Shown here in pieces: positions 36,418 to 48,800 of a DNA stretch of 64,000 nucleotides (the stretch's first letter is position 1; the number at the start of each line of letters is the position of its first letter). The notes beneath the pieces were generated by a model. That model searched no databases and was not told where the DNA came from. It worked only from the letters and a program-made list of their open reading frames with translations. The position numbers and the translations under genes are program-made. The stretch is from Eutrigla gurnardus (Eukaryota > Chordata > Actinopteri > Perciformes > Triglidae), in assembly GCA_963514095.1 (NCBI GenBank), contig OY741271.1, positions 5,488,976 through 5,552,975 on the forward strand, read 5' to 3'.

Positions 36418-37170
36418 TCTTAAAGCTATGGGCCACGATTTGGAATTTTAAAAATCCATTCAGTCTATCAGCCATAGGCCTGCACAGAAATTGCTCCGGA
36501 AGGCTCCCATTTGCTTGTACCCTCCATCCAATATATGGGTATATATTTGGGTATAAGGATAGCAGATAGCAACATTCTGATGGTGATGTTACTGATAACA
36601 TTGGACGATATTTCAATTGTAGTAATAATGGACGCCAATTTCAGGTAAAGGCAAAATGTTAAATATTATTATGAATATAAACGATAAAAATTACTTGTTA
36701 CATCAAAGAACTTGTTGAAGACAATAAGAATGATATTAAAAAAGCATATTCATTTTGTGTCATTTAATTACTAACCGCAGTCATTGAAGTTAGCAGAGCA
36801 GCATGTGGGACACACAATCACATACACCAAACAAAAAAAGTGGTTAAAAATGAGGGAAACACATTTAAATTCAGTTTAATTGATATTTGTGATAATGTTC
36901 TATAAGTTATAATACCACCTTAAATGTCATTATTTTGCTATATGTTCATGATGACTAAGTCAATCTGACGAAAGGCACTTTGCAGTGATAGGTGCTGCCA
37001 GTGTGTCGGTTGGAGGATGTGAAGGCTCGTGTCTGGTAGTGGATCTGTGAGCTGGAACAGATGGCCCGGTTCCACTGTGGGCCTGCCCCGGATTATGTGG
37101 GGAGGTGACATAAGAGAGGGGGGTATTTGTGCCAGTGGTAGTGTAGTGAAGGATTCACAGCTGCCAGGAT

Positions 37171-37199
37171 GGGTGTGTGTGTGTGTGTGTGTGTGTGTG
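37171..37199. repeat. (GT)n microsatellite
   Basis: About 14 GT units. Confidence 0.92.
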
Positions 37200-37698
37200 C
37201 AACATGTAGTGGCAAAGGGCCTCTGAACAGCATAACGGATAATATTAAAGGGAGGATATTCAATTTAAAGACAAGATAACAAAGGTGCGTTTGACGAAGT
37301 CTGTTTAAAGTTGACAGTTTAGCAGTGAAAGATGCTTGATCCATCGGTCACACAGTATGTAACGTATTATGTTACCTTCAAGTACCATGCACAAAACCTG
37401 CAAAGCATTCCTTCCTCTTTTCCACTTTGCTTCACACTGGATGGTTTATACCGTCTTTTTTTTTTATACCGTCCGATAGATGGTGGTTGTTGTCTCTGTT
37501 GTTCTATATTTAAATTGTGGCTATGTTTATTGTTTACTATATTGCCCCTTGACAGCAACATATTGATGGATGAGGTGGTGGGTTTTGCCTCTTAAAGCAC
37601 ACCGTAGGGTAATTGCTCGTTTTCATAAGGGCTAAATAAATAACCTCTAACAGCTCACGGACACGCGGTTGAATACGGAACCAAACGTGCGTCGGAGT

Positions 37699-38505
37699 CC
37701 TGGGGTGCAGTCGACTAGTGAAAAAATAAGGTCCTAACTCCTATTCCTAACTCCTATTCCTTGACCTCCGGGGAAAACGTCACAGGGTTAAGGAAAGGCG
37801 ATAGGAGAACTCAAAAGGACTTAGGAAAAGTCTACCACGGTGCTCAGAGAATCCAACAGGACTTTCACTAAGCTACGTCACTATAACGCTGCTGATGATT
37901 GACAGCTGATGATCGGCACCGGCGATTGACGTGCGTCTGCGCTGGAGAAACTACAATAATGGACTACAAAAAGCGCGTCGTCCACTTCTCCGCATGTTGG
38001 TTTTATCAACAGCTGGTTCACTGACCAGCTTCAGGTCCAGCAGCTCCTCCTTCCTATTTGACCGCTGTATTTACATTTCATTTGTGGAAAATTGTGGTTT
38101 TTGTCAAACATTTGTAACATGATTGAAATAAATAAAAATATCATTAAATTATCATCACTGTCCACACATTTATCAACACAATTCCAATTACTATATGTCT
38201 GCATGAAAGTTAATGTTAAATATGCAAATACACATATCGTTTGTTTTCATGAACGGCCGAGGTGTGCGGCACTTTAAATGTTGCTCTCGCAAAGAATTGT
38301 GGGTCGGCGTAATCTCCTTTCCTTTGGTATAGGAAGGTCTGTTGCTTCCTATGCTAAAGGAGCTCTGAAAGGAAGCATTCGAGCTCCTTTCCTTTGCATT
38401 TAGAGAATCCGAACGGCTCTTATCATGGCGGCCACTTGTTTACTTCCGGGTCACTTCTTCAGTTAGGAACCTTCCTAAGCAAAAAAGACTATTCGACTGC
38501 ACCCC
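37699..38505 (+). mobile_element. Dispersed non-autonomous element, copy 2, with both inverted ends
   Basis: The left end ggggtgcagtcgactagt matches the inverted right end actattcgactgcacccc. The interior is shared with copy 1 at 29,395-29,990. No transposase frame is present. A clear target-site duplication was not found, so the superfamily is left open. Confidence 0.75.
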
Positions 38506-38819
38506 TGAGCTATCGAGGCTAACGCAAACCGGAAATGACGTGTACAGGCTGTACAGTACAGCCTCCTCTTCTTCTGTCAGGGTCTGACAGCAGCACTACT
38601 GCCCCCCTGGAGATACTCAGTCCTGCAGCCTGTGCTGTGTCCGCGGCCAGAATTATTCCTCCAAAAGTGCTTAAAACCTTAAAATAAATCACGTGACCTC
38701 ACATTTACGACGATCTCAGACAGGAAGCATCCTTTTAGGGAACACCTTTGTACCCTTGTACTCTCCTCAGGCCATTTGTGTCTATTTGTTTCGATCATTT
38801 GGGCTGTGATTATGCTTTA

Positions 38820-40225
38820 AAGCTATGGCCACGATTTGAAAGATTTGTCAATTGAGCCAAAATGTATCCAATAAGAGCCATCCGGTCCGCATGGCTCCTA
38901 TTGGATCAATCTTCCGATCCAATCCTCGCTCACTCTCCTGCTCCTGCTCACGTCTCATCCCGACTCACTTCCGCATTTGAAACTACGAGCGGACAAGACG
39001 CTTGTTGCCCTGAGCAGTTCAGATATGGAGGGATAGCAGAGAGGCAGTAAGCGGCCACGAGACCTGAAAGGCTCCACAGAGCACAGTTAGCTAACTACGT
39101 TGTTGTTGTTTACCTTTTCGGCACATCGGGCAGCATCGTCCTTTCATCGTTGTATATTCCCTGGAAAGACAGCAGCAAGGCAAGGCAGCAATCCAACCTT
39201 TTAAAGAAACAGTAACATTAGTATGAGTGTTTACGCTAGCAAACTGATATCTTCACTTTAAATATATGGCTAAGCTAAGGTTAGCTTAATAGGCAGTATC
39301 GCTAGTATCAGTGTTTACGGAATCGGGTGTTGGCAGCAAACGAGTTGGTTCTTTGTCAAATGAAGTTTTCAGGAAGCTCGTCTTGTTCTATGGTGCCTTC
39401 TGGGAGGATTTACAGGCCGTCACCTAAAATCCAACCACTTCCTCTCACAAGACAACATGCTTTGATTGATTTTGAAAAATCTGATACTTTTGGCCAAATT
39501 CTTAATCCAAACTTCCAAAAGGAGGAAAACAAATCCTTTTCTGTTTTTCTTTCGCCTGGAAAGTAGATGAGAGCAGGCAGCAGCAGTAGGAGGCGGAGCC
39601 TGAAAGCTGGACAGTTTCCATCAGCCTTCGAATTAGGGCTGCAGCTATCGAATCTTTCTGTTTTGGTTAGGTTAACTCTCTTTCTGGAATGGAAAACTCA
39701 GACTATTCCTCTTCTCAGGGTTAAAAAACTCAGTTTAGCAAAACCTGCTTTCCTTCAGGAGTGGGTAGGGACAAAAAACAGCAAATAGAGAGTGAATGTT
39801 GGACTTATATTTGCCCGGTGAGCAGAAAAATGACTCCTAATGAATGCTACTGCTGCTCTGTAACGACTTGATGTACGTTTGCTAACAGATTCACCAAATC
39901 TACTTATAAGCCAATGAAATGTCTATCTTTTTCACAACTGGTCTCTGCTGCCCTCAGCTGGCCAAAAATCAGTTTGCAGGCTTAACTCAGTGCAGCAACT
40001 TTTAATGAAGATGTAATAATATCAGTCAGTGTACATTTTTAATCCTGTCAAGTCAACGTGAATTATGTCTTATCTGCTGTCTCTGGTTTCTTTCCTTACA
40101 GGCAAGGTGAAGACATGGTGATGAACGAGCGTGTGGCTCATCTGCTGAGGACCAAGAACTCAGACTTCTGTGATAAAAAGATACATTTAACATAATAACA
40201 TGTTCATTGTATAGAATACAATAAA
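38820..40225 (+). other. Weak candidate transcription unit (possible exon 40,102-40,193 and poly(A) signal)
   Basis: A good acceptor (tctggtttctttccttacag) precedes an open stretch ending in a stop at about 40,193. It reads QGEDMVMNERVAHLLRTKNS and on to DKKIHLT. An AATAAA follows at about 40,219. Upstream, 38,860-39,060 is CpG-richer. I do not recognise the peptide, and no upstream partner exon can be joined with confidence. It could be a decayed or transposon-derived exon instead. Confidence 0.25.
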
Positions 40226-41680
40226 TACTGCAGCCTTCATTTAACTCGAATGAAGGAGGACCAGTTTAGATCCTAATCTATAATTTGTCAATAATAGTAT
40301 ATCTTTTAAATATTCAGATTTTTAAAAAGCTTTGCTGTCACTCATTTAGGGAAACATCACTTTTCTTTACTTTGGATGTACCGTACTAAACATTTGAATT
40401 TGTGTTTTGATTTTGCACAAAAACCCTAAACCCAAACCGGTTTGGGGCTGACCACCACGTCGTTTTCAATATGACTACAACAAGCGTCCCTTGGATGCAT
40501 TGAGAGGGTCTGAGTTGCTAACGTTTGGGGAGCAGATTGCCCTGTATTTATAGATGCACATCTCTTAATAAAACTTTCAAAATAAATAATGAAAATAAAT
40601 AGAAATGTTCTTCGACAGCAGTTGTTTGTATTTGTATCATTATATCAGTAGAACTATGCTGAGTGCTGCAGGTTTTTATGATTGAGACAAGCAGCTAATA
40701 ATAAAAACATGCATACAGATGTTTTTGTGCCATTTTGCTGTGATTTCTTGAGTCCACAGTCTTTCAACTAAAACATTGGCTAAAATGAAACCAATCCTTG
40801 TTTAGTAACGTTTGCAGCAGTTCCCTCTTCACATTTAAGAATGCTGTAGACCAAACATTAATGCTCCAACTGTGACGACAAATCATTCCAATAATACTAA
40901 TACAAATGTAATTGATTATAATTATTTTAAAGCACTTTTAGTACAAGTATGTCAAGAGCTTTAAGGGGAAATACCTAAACAGCCAATTGCAATTCTACAG
41001 TTGTGATGTTCTGTGTGATGGCCATTTTAAGATTTTGTTTTCATTTCTTCCACTGGATTTAAAGGGTATGTCACGTTAGCCTACTAGCTAACGCAGTTTC
41101 TATCCGCTCAGAGATACACAACACCAGACTGAAATGAGTTTACACATTTTATTGGAAGGGCCCACACACACACACACACACATACACACATACACACACA
41201 CAGGCTAACGCCCACCCACATATACCCACCCAGGGTTACTTAAAGGTGCAAGGGCTAGTTGGTAGTTATTAGCATTTAGGGACAAGCCACAAGTCAGGCA
41301 AAGCATTCAGCATAAATAAAAACAAAAGAAAACACACCAATTAGGCTACAAAATAAAATGTAACACTCGGGAAGCTATACAGATGAAGTTGCTTCATATA
41401 CGAGTCAGGAAAGAAAGAGTCAAATAAGTATACAAATATAAAGTAGAGACTCATATTCCACCATCTAGCATTTTATACAATCACACAGGACATTTTCTAC
41501 TAAGCATGTGGGGTTTGTTGTTAAAACTAAGGGCCAATCAGCTCTTAGATGAGGCAGGAGCCAGGCGTTTCCCATCATGCCCCGGTCTTGCTGTGGTTAA
41601 GAGCAACTGTGACGCCTGGCTCCAAAACCTGTGGCCGCCTTGATCTCGTGAGACATTGTTCATGAAGGGAATTACGTCAG
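40226..41680. other. Intergenic DNA upstream of tpx2
   Basis: AT-rich with a CA-type microsatellite at about 41,164-41,202. No gene is supported. Confidence 0.5.
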
Positions 41681-41684
41681 GATC

Positions 41685-42225
41685 ACGTTGGACACAAAAC
41701 TAACTGGCCTTATTCCATATAATAATAATATAGAGAATGTGCCTTGGAAGAAAGTTTGGCCTTTCAAATATGTGCTTACTAATAAAGTGAGAGAAGTAAC
41801 ATTTAAATTACTTAACAGATTCTACCCAGCAAAATGTGTACTTCAGAGGTATACACTGGATATTGAATCTGAATGCTTTCTGTAAAAGCTCAGATGAAAA
41901 TATTTCCCATGTATTTTGGAAATGCTCCTATACAGAGAAGTCCGCTGTCTTTGACTTCATCTAAACTCATCTGATTTCAGATTTCTGTTTTTGTTTTAAG
42001 GATGTTTTCGTTGGTGTATTGGAGTCAAGAACTGAATGTAATTAATTTTGTCTGTGTATTGATTAGCCTAAACGATCTCTGTCGATTCCCTGGGTTATGA
42101 ATTGTTTGTTATTTATGTTTTTATGTTGTTGCTGTGGTCTGTGTGTGTGTCTGTGTTGTATGTGTATGTATTTGTCAGAAAAATGACAAATGTCTTCAAT
42201 AAAGTTATTACAAGTTATAACAAAA
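41685..42225 (+). mobile_element. L1-type LINE 3' end remnant
   Basis: The open stretch at 41,688-41,885 (VWPFKYVLTNKVREVTFKLL, NRFYPAKCVL) is the C-terminal region of a fish L1-like ORF2. After a frameshift, the Cys/His segment (SSDENISHVFWKCSY) follows. The 3' end carries aataaagttatta near 42,200. It is 5'-truncated, and its 3' end lies about 135 bp upstream of the first CCAAT box of tpx2. Confidence 0.8.
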
Positions 42226-42359
42226 ACACTAAACTAACCAGCATGCATTGTGCGGCGATCACCGACGATCGATTCTGCGCAGGCCTGGCTCATCTCGAAC
42301 GAGCCTATTATTTGTATTTGTGGCGATCACGTGGTCAGGTCAGAGGAAGTGGACTTGTA

Positions 42360-42486
42360 TGAGCCAATAAGCGTGCGAGCTGATGATCAGGGTGTTAACC
42401 ATTGGCTAGTTTAAATGGGAAACGTTTTCCGCGCTACAGGCTCGTTGCAGTTACTTTGCGTCTCCCAAAACACACGGACGCTATCG
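42360..42486 (+). promoter_or_regulatory. tpx2: tpx2 promoter and first non-coding exon (CCAAT boxes, CHR-like site)
   Basis: A forward CCAAT (42,364-42,368) and an inverted one (attgg, 42,401-42,405) are followed by TTTAAA (42,410-42,415), a CHR-like hexamer. Paired CCAAT boxes plus a CHR are typical of G2/M genes controlled by NF-Y and the MuvB/FOXM1 system, and TPX2 is such a gene in mammals. A good splice donor (tatcg/gtaagc) ends a probable non-coding exon at 42,486, and the matching acceptor is at 42,811. The start site within this stretch is not fixed. Confidence 0.55.
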
Positions 42487-42821
42487 GTAAGCTTTTCCAC
42501 AAATTCTTCTCACTGTTTTTCTTTTACTAACGACACATTTGCTGTTGTCTTAAAACGTTCCCATGTCTCGCATGTACGTGATATGTGTTTGTATGTTTTA
42601 CAATGAGTTTAGTTTGATACGCCTTTGAAGGCAAGTTGAACGCTAGCTCGCCAGTTTTCGTCGACATTACAGCTCTTATGATGAAAGTACGTTTGCTTGC
42701 AACATTGCCGATAAAAACATGTAAATTGCCGTGGCAAAGTCGAGCGTTTTTATTTTCCGGTCTGTTCTTAACTACAACCTTTTTATGTTACTGTCGTTTT
42801 TCCATTTTAAGTGACTTGAAT

Positions 42822-45800
42822 ATGGCCGATCGTTACGAGTTTGACGCCCCGTCCCATGTCGTCGATTTGGCAGAAATGCAAAATGCCCTCAGTGAAGATG
42901 AGTGGTTTGGTAAGTCTTTAAGACTTTTAAAAAGTCTTTTTTGATTTACACATTTAAAACGACTGCTGTTAAGTTAATGTTGAGCTGTTGAAACGGTAGT
43001 AACATTTGCTTATTCTTTGTTTCGCCCGCCTCTACCATTTCTCCATCCTCTGCAATTGAACACCACATTGTTTGGTACAATGTGTGCTTAGTCCTGTTAA
43101 TTCGGCCCCGTGCAGTTGTAAGAAAATAAAAAAACAAATGTACATTTGTGACATTATGTGCATATTGTAGGATGTGTATGTTGGATCCAGAAGGGCAGAC
43201 TACACCTTGCATGTCATCTACCATCAGTGTGTACAAATGGTTGAATGTTACATGTAGTGTAAAGTGATTTTTGAGATCGTGGAATAGTAGAAATTGACTT
43301 AGTAAACGCAGGTCCATTTACACAATCGTCTTCGATTATCTCAATGTACAGAAAAACAGACCGCTGAAGCTGATGGTCATCTTAAAACACCTTTGAGGCC
43401 TGAACAGGCATTGAAGGGAAGGCAAAAGCTTGACCTGCCGAGAGCAATCGTAATCCCTCTCATCAAGAGTGATGAGCACTCCGGTTAGTATTCATCTGTC
43501 TCTCTCTGCATTCTTAACCCTCCTGTTACCCTCACATTTTCTAACATCTGTTATCCTTGGGGTCCATTTGACCACAGCAATTTAAACCATCAGAAATGAT
43601 AATCAAATTGTAACCAAGGTTTATGCTTCTGGTACTCTAACATTAGCAGCACTAAGTCTAACTGGTCGTTGGGAGGGTTAAAATTATTAAACTGGTTGGA
43701 TTCTTGTGATGTATAAAACATATGGGAAGTTATTATTTTTTTTTTTTTAATAAACCCTTCAAACATGTAAATGAGACACTTTCAGACGTACTGATGTGTA
43801 GTTTCCTGCATGCCGGTGATCTTTTGTTGTGTTGTACGCAGTAAGAAGGTTGAATCGGGTCCTTTTTGTGTGTGTTAATCTGTTGTCTTGTCACTCTTTG
43901 ATTAATCCTCACGATGCTGACTCAATATATTACAGCTCCTGGCCCATCAACCTCTCCACCCCCAAATGTGGTCACATCATGGGGAGCTGGATCTCCCGCT
44001 CGTACTGGGGCACGACCAAAGAGGAGCGTTGGTAATGTTCAACCCCCTGCCCAACCACGCAGGTAAATACCTTGTTATGGCTACAGAGTGTACTACTACT
44101 TGTACTACAATGTGTAGCTAAAACAAGTGGGAGACGTGTGTTACACTATCTCAAATGTATCTGCTAAACATTTCTAGTTGACAAGGTTTTTTTTGTTTAT
44201 TATTATTTAAGAGAATCTAGGGTTGTCAAAAATGAATACTTTGATACAAAACTGAGTATTGGATTAAATCCTGATTTGCAAAGATATCGATGCCAAGTGC
44301 TGTTTTCCCCTCCTCCTGTTGACATGCAACTCGGCTAGCAGCTATGGCCAATAATTCAACAACGTTAGTGGCAGAGCTAGGCAGCAAACCTTATCCGCCC
44401 GTCTAACGACTGCATTCATCTAACAGGTTAACACTTATGTGTCTGAAAAGTGTCCTAGATTGATTTTGTGTGTTTCTATAATTTAATACGTTTTAGGGTT
44501 TCAAAACGTAAAGAGATGACCAGTGCTCCAGCTCCACCATCAAAGAAACACAAGAAGTAGGTGTCGTAACTTGACTGGTTTCTTTGACCCTGTCAGTCAA
44601 CATTGTGGACTTGAAGTTTTCAACTGTAGTTGTCTGTTCTAGGACGCCTCCTGTTGTCCGAAAATCCACAAGGGTCCTCCGCAACACGGAGCAGCGGAAT
44701 ACCAGGACTGTGCCCAAGACCCAGCCAGCAGCATCCACTTCTGCAAACACAGAGTAAGTCATTACCTACCCGTCTTTCCAGCTTCCTCCTGGAGTCTTTG
44801 TTCTGTGAATATACAATGGGAACCCCTTGAAGGGACTGAGGTCTGCTCTGGGCTGCAGGCACCTCAAGTCTGCCAGATGTGGGTCAGGGGATGCTAGAAA
44901 AGAACATTCATTCAACTTGTGATCCAGCCACATCAAAGTGTTTTTTGAAATTATTTTAATGGGTTATTTCCACATGATTTGTCCAAACAGGCCAAATAGC
45001 TCTGAAGAGCAGGAGCTGGAGCGTATCAGGACCCTCCAGAAGGAAGTGGCTTTACACCGCAAGCAGAACGAGGCCAGTTACAAAGCTGCTCTGGCTGGCA
45101 GTGAGTACATATTACTGACTTTGTGCATCTTCAACTAGGGCTGCTGGATTAATCAAATTTTAATCTGAATTGTGATTTTTGCACATTATGCTCCACACAT
45201 AAACAGACCAGCTGAATGGAGCACCGGTGCGACCACCGGAAGGAGCCAGGCTATTTTTTTCTGCATGGTGTGCTCAAGGAATAGGCTGGGTGAACCCTGC
45301 CTGAACTTCCGGGAAATTTGGATTTCGCTCGGCAGTTTAGGCTGGCTGGACACCCTCAGGCTTACTTTCGCTGTTACATTGCCAGAATCTTTGGCTCCAA
45401 TCAGAAACGGCCATTCTCTCCTGGCACGCTATTGGCCGGTGACGTGACGATGACGAAACACAATGGGCATCGTTCATTTGAACGATGCCCATTGATCCCG
45501 CCTCTTGAGCAGTAGAAACAAAGCGCAGCTTCCCCAGACTAATGTTCAATCTTAAAAGATTGACCTTAGTATGGTGAAAACCAGACTACTCAAGGAAGCT
45601 ACTTTAAACCCCCAGAAGTAAGGAAGTGCTCTCGTCATGAATCGGACCCCAGTCACAAAGCTGCCGTCGGCGCCCTGCCCTCCAACATCCCGTTGCATTA
45701 CCAGGAGCCATGGTTACGGCTGCAAATGTCTTGGATCACATGCAGGACTTTGTTTACAACCCAAAAATGAAGAAATAACAGTGGCTTTATTGACTATTTT

Positions 45801-48800
45801 ACCAGTTTTTTAAGCATTTCAATGTTTGTTTGTTTTAGATGTATTTTCATTTTTTTTAATCTTCAATATTAACTTATGGTTATACTTATTGTTTTAATTG
45901 TGGTTTAGAGAAGGAAACGGATGTGATGCGTTCATGGTATTTTCGGTTCATTGCACAGACTTTAAACCTTCTTCACAGTCTGGGTCCCTTGTTTCAGATC
46001 CCCCACCAAAGAAGATGGTCCTGTCAGCGACTGTGCCCCAAGAGTTCCACTTCAACACAACCACCCGCGCTAAGGCGACCACTTCATCCAACTCTGCCCA
46101 CAAGGAAGTGGACTTTATCAGTCAGCTTCGCAAACCTGCCTCCCCAGTAAGTCCTTCAGATATGCTGCCGACACTTTAAAACTTAAAACTTATTTTTTTT
46201 AAATGTAGTGCCATCTGGGGGGGCCGAACTGTCAAAGTCAGACCACTAATGAGCCACTTAAAGTCCAGGGGGAAACAAAAATGCCCTTTTTGAATTAAAT
46301 AGGTGAACAATATGACTGTGATCAACAAGTGATTTATTACATTACAACAATGGATGCTTATTTTAATATAAAATCTTATCTCCCTGTAAAACAAAATGGT
46401 TTATGCTCATGTAAGCTATTACCAAGCAATGACATGACAACATTCATTCTAAAACAAGAGCTACAAGCCTCTGTAGCTCCGTATCCCACGGGGTGATTTG
46501 AAGTGAGTAACTCGATGCAAAAACACATTTATGTCGTTTTGCAACACTATTTGAGCTAAACGAGCGCTGTCGTGTCTCGTACGGACCCAACCTGTGCTGC
46601 ATTGGTCTCGGAATTGTTTTCTGAGGCCCAGGAAAGCAGATAAAACTTGCCCCAATGGGTTAGCATTGGAGCGAGTCTGGAAGGCTGCCAGGCAGGTACA
46701 GATCTCGGGCTAGGCAACGTCAATTTGTCGTTTGTTGTTTCTGAAAAGTCGGGATGACCCTGGGGACGGCAATGGGGTCAAAAATGACCGGATTTCTCTT
46801 TTAAATGTCAGTGGCTCCTCTGTTCACACAACAGGTGGTTGGAGTTACGCAGCCTCACCTCAAACTTCTTCAGCCAAATACAATTGAGTGCATCTCGAGA
46901 TGCAAATGTATAAAAACCTTGGCTTCAAAACGTTAAATACTATATATAATACTACTATAAAAATAAATGTACCTCTTTTTGTTGTTGCATGGTAAACTTT
47001 AATCTTCAGTTTAACTACCAACAGCAAGCTGTGCAGAAAATAATTCAAGACATCCAAATGTGTGTGTGTGTGTATATATGGACAACCTGAGGCACATCAG
47101 AATCACAAAGGAGTTTATTGCCAAGTACGTTTTCACATACAATGAATTTGCGTTATTGTTCAGTACGCACAATAATTACAAAGCAGAGTAGCAAAGTACT
47201 GCAGTCAAGAACAAAGTTTTACCATGAATGAAAAAAGACGGATGCAGCCATATATACACATACAATTTAACAGTAGTGCAAGATTGTTGGGCAAAAATGT
47301 GAACACACATGAAACATAGACCCAGTTTTTACAGCTGCATTCACCTTTGTTTGGTGTATTTTATTTATTTTTTAAGGCAAAGGCAATGAAAGGAGCCACA
47401 GTTCCCAAACCGTTCAACCTGTCAAAAGGCAAAAAGAGAGATGCGGAGGGGCCAGCTGCCTACATGCCCATGGCTCAGCAGATAGTGCAGTTCTACAAAC
47501 GAACCCCTGACCGCTACCATCTACCAAGTCGCAAGAGTCAAGAGAGAGGTATGCAGGGCGTTCACGCCCACATTTGTTTGGACTAATGGACTAACTTTTT
47601 TTTCTGGGTAGCTTTGGTTGAAATGTATCGTGAATCACATGGTTAAATAACTCCTTTTTCTCCTTCTCGTTTTTTAGGGCCGACGGCAGTGAAGGGTCGT
47701 AAACTGAAGGTGACCCAGCCTCACACCCCACACCTGATGACCCGCCAGAGGAGCCGGCCAACCACTCTCAAGAGCAGTGCTGAGCTGGAGGCTGAAGAGG
47801 TGGAAGAACTTCACAAGTAAGACCTTTTACTTGCCCCTTCCTCATCTATCACCAGCACCTTCCATTTAATAATAATGTAAATATATACATATATTGAATA
47901 TCCAGGGACCATTATTTTTAACACAGGTTTAAGTTCCATGCCTTGGAGCTGAACAGAAACATTTTGGAGAGCGCAGAGTGCCTAAAGAGGCCGGCAGTGA
48001 AGGAACCTACTGTGCCTGAAGGCTTCGAGCTGCAGATTGAAAAAAGGCTTCATGAGAGACAGTCCAAGAAGCCTCAGGATGACGACGACAAGCCACCAAC
48101 CTTTAAAGCCCAGCCTCTGCCCACGAAGATCCTGGACGGAGTAGTGGTGAGTTTGAAATCAAGGATGATCTATTGTCATTGTGAATTAAGACAAAAATAT
48201 AGGGACATTCATGGGAGCTAGCGGCCGCAGCAGATGCATACACCACCTTTGCTGTAGCTGTGGAGATTTTATGGTTATTTTCATATTGTGAACGCTGCAG
48301 TAAAAGGATTTCCTCCCGTCGACAGGGATTGCCAGAAAAGAGAGTTCCTCTTCCGACTGTGCCAGAGTCTCCAGCCTTTGCCCTGAAGGATAGACTTCGT
48401 ATCGAGAAGGTTGAGGAAGTAAGAGCACATCTTGTTTGCTTTAATTCTTCACAGATATTGCCTTTCTTTCAACATAAGTTAACCCAACCCCTCTTGTTTT
48501 TGGTCAGGTCAAACAGCCCGCACCAGTCAAGGCCCCACCAGTGCCTCATTTTGGCCTCCCCTTCCAGCCCCAGCTACAGGAGAACCACCATGTGGAGGTG
48601 TGTCCTTTCTCCTTTGAGGAGCGGGATCGAGAGAGGAGGGCGCTGAAGGAGAAGAGGCTGGAAGACATGCGAAATGGAGAGGTGGAGTTTCACCAACAGA
48701 ACCTGTGTCCATGGACCTCCAAGATAAAGTCAACATTAAATCACATTCCGGGTTTGCTTTTGAACTTTTCCAGGTATCGCAGTTCAAGGCCCAGCCACTG

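Noticed and set aside
42636..42821. Upstream in-frame start for tpx2
   Set aside because: A strong acceptor at 42,811 and the family start (near YEFDAP) indicate that this stretch is intronic.
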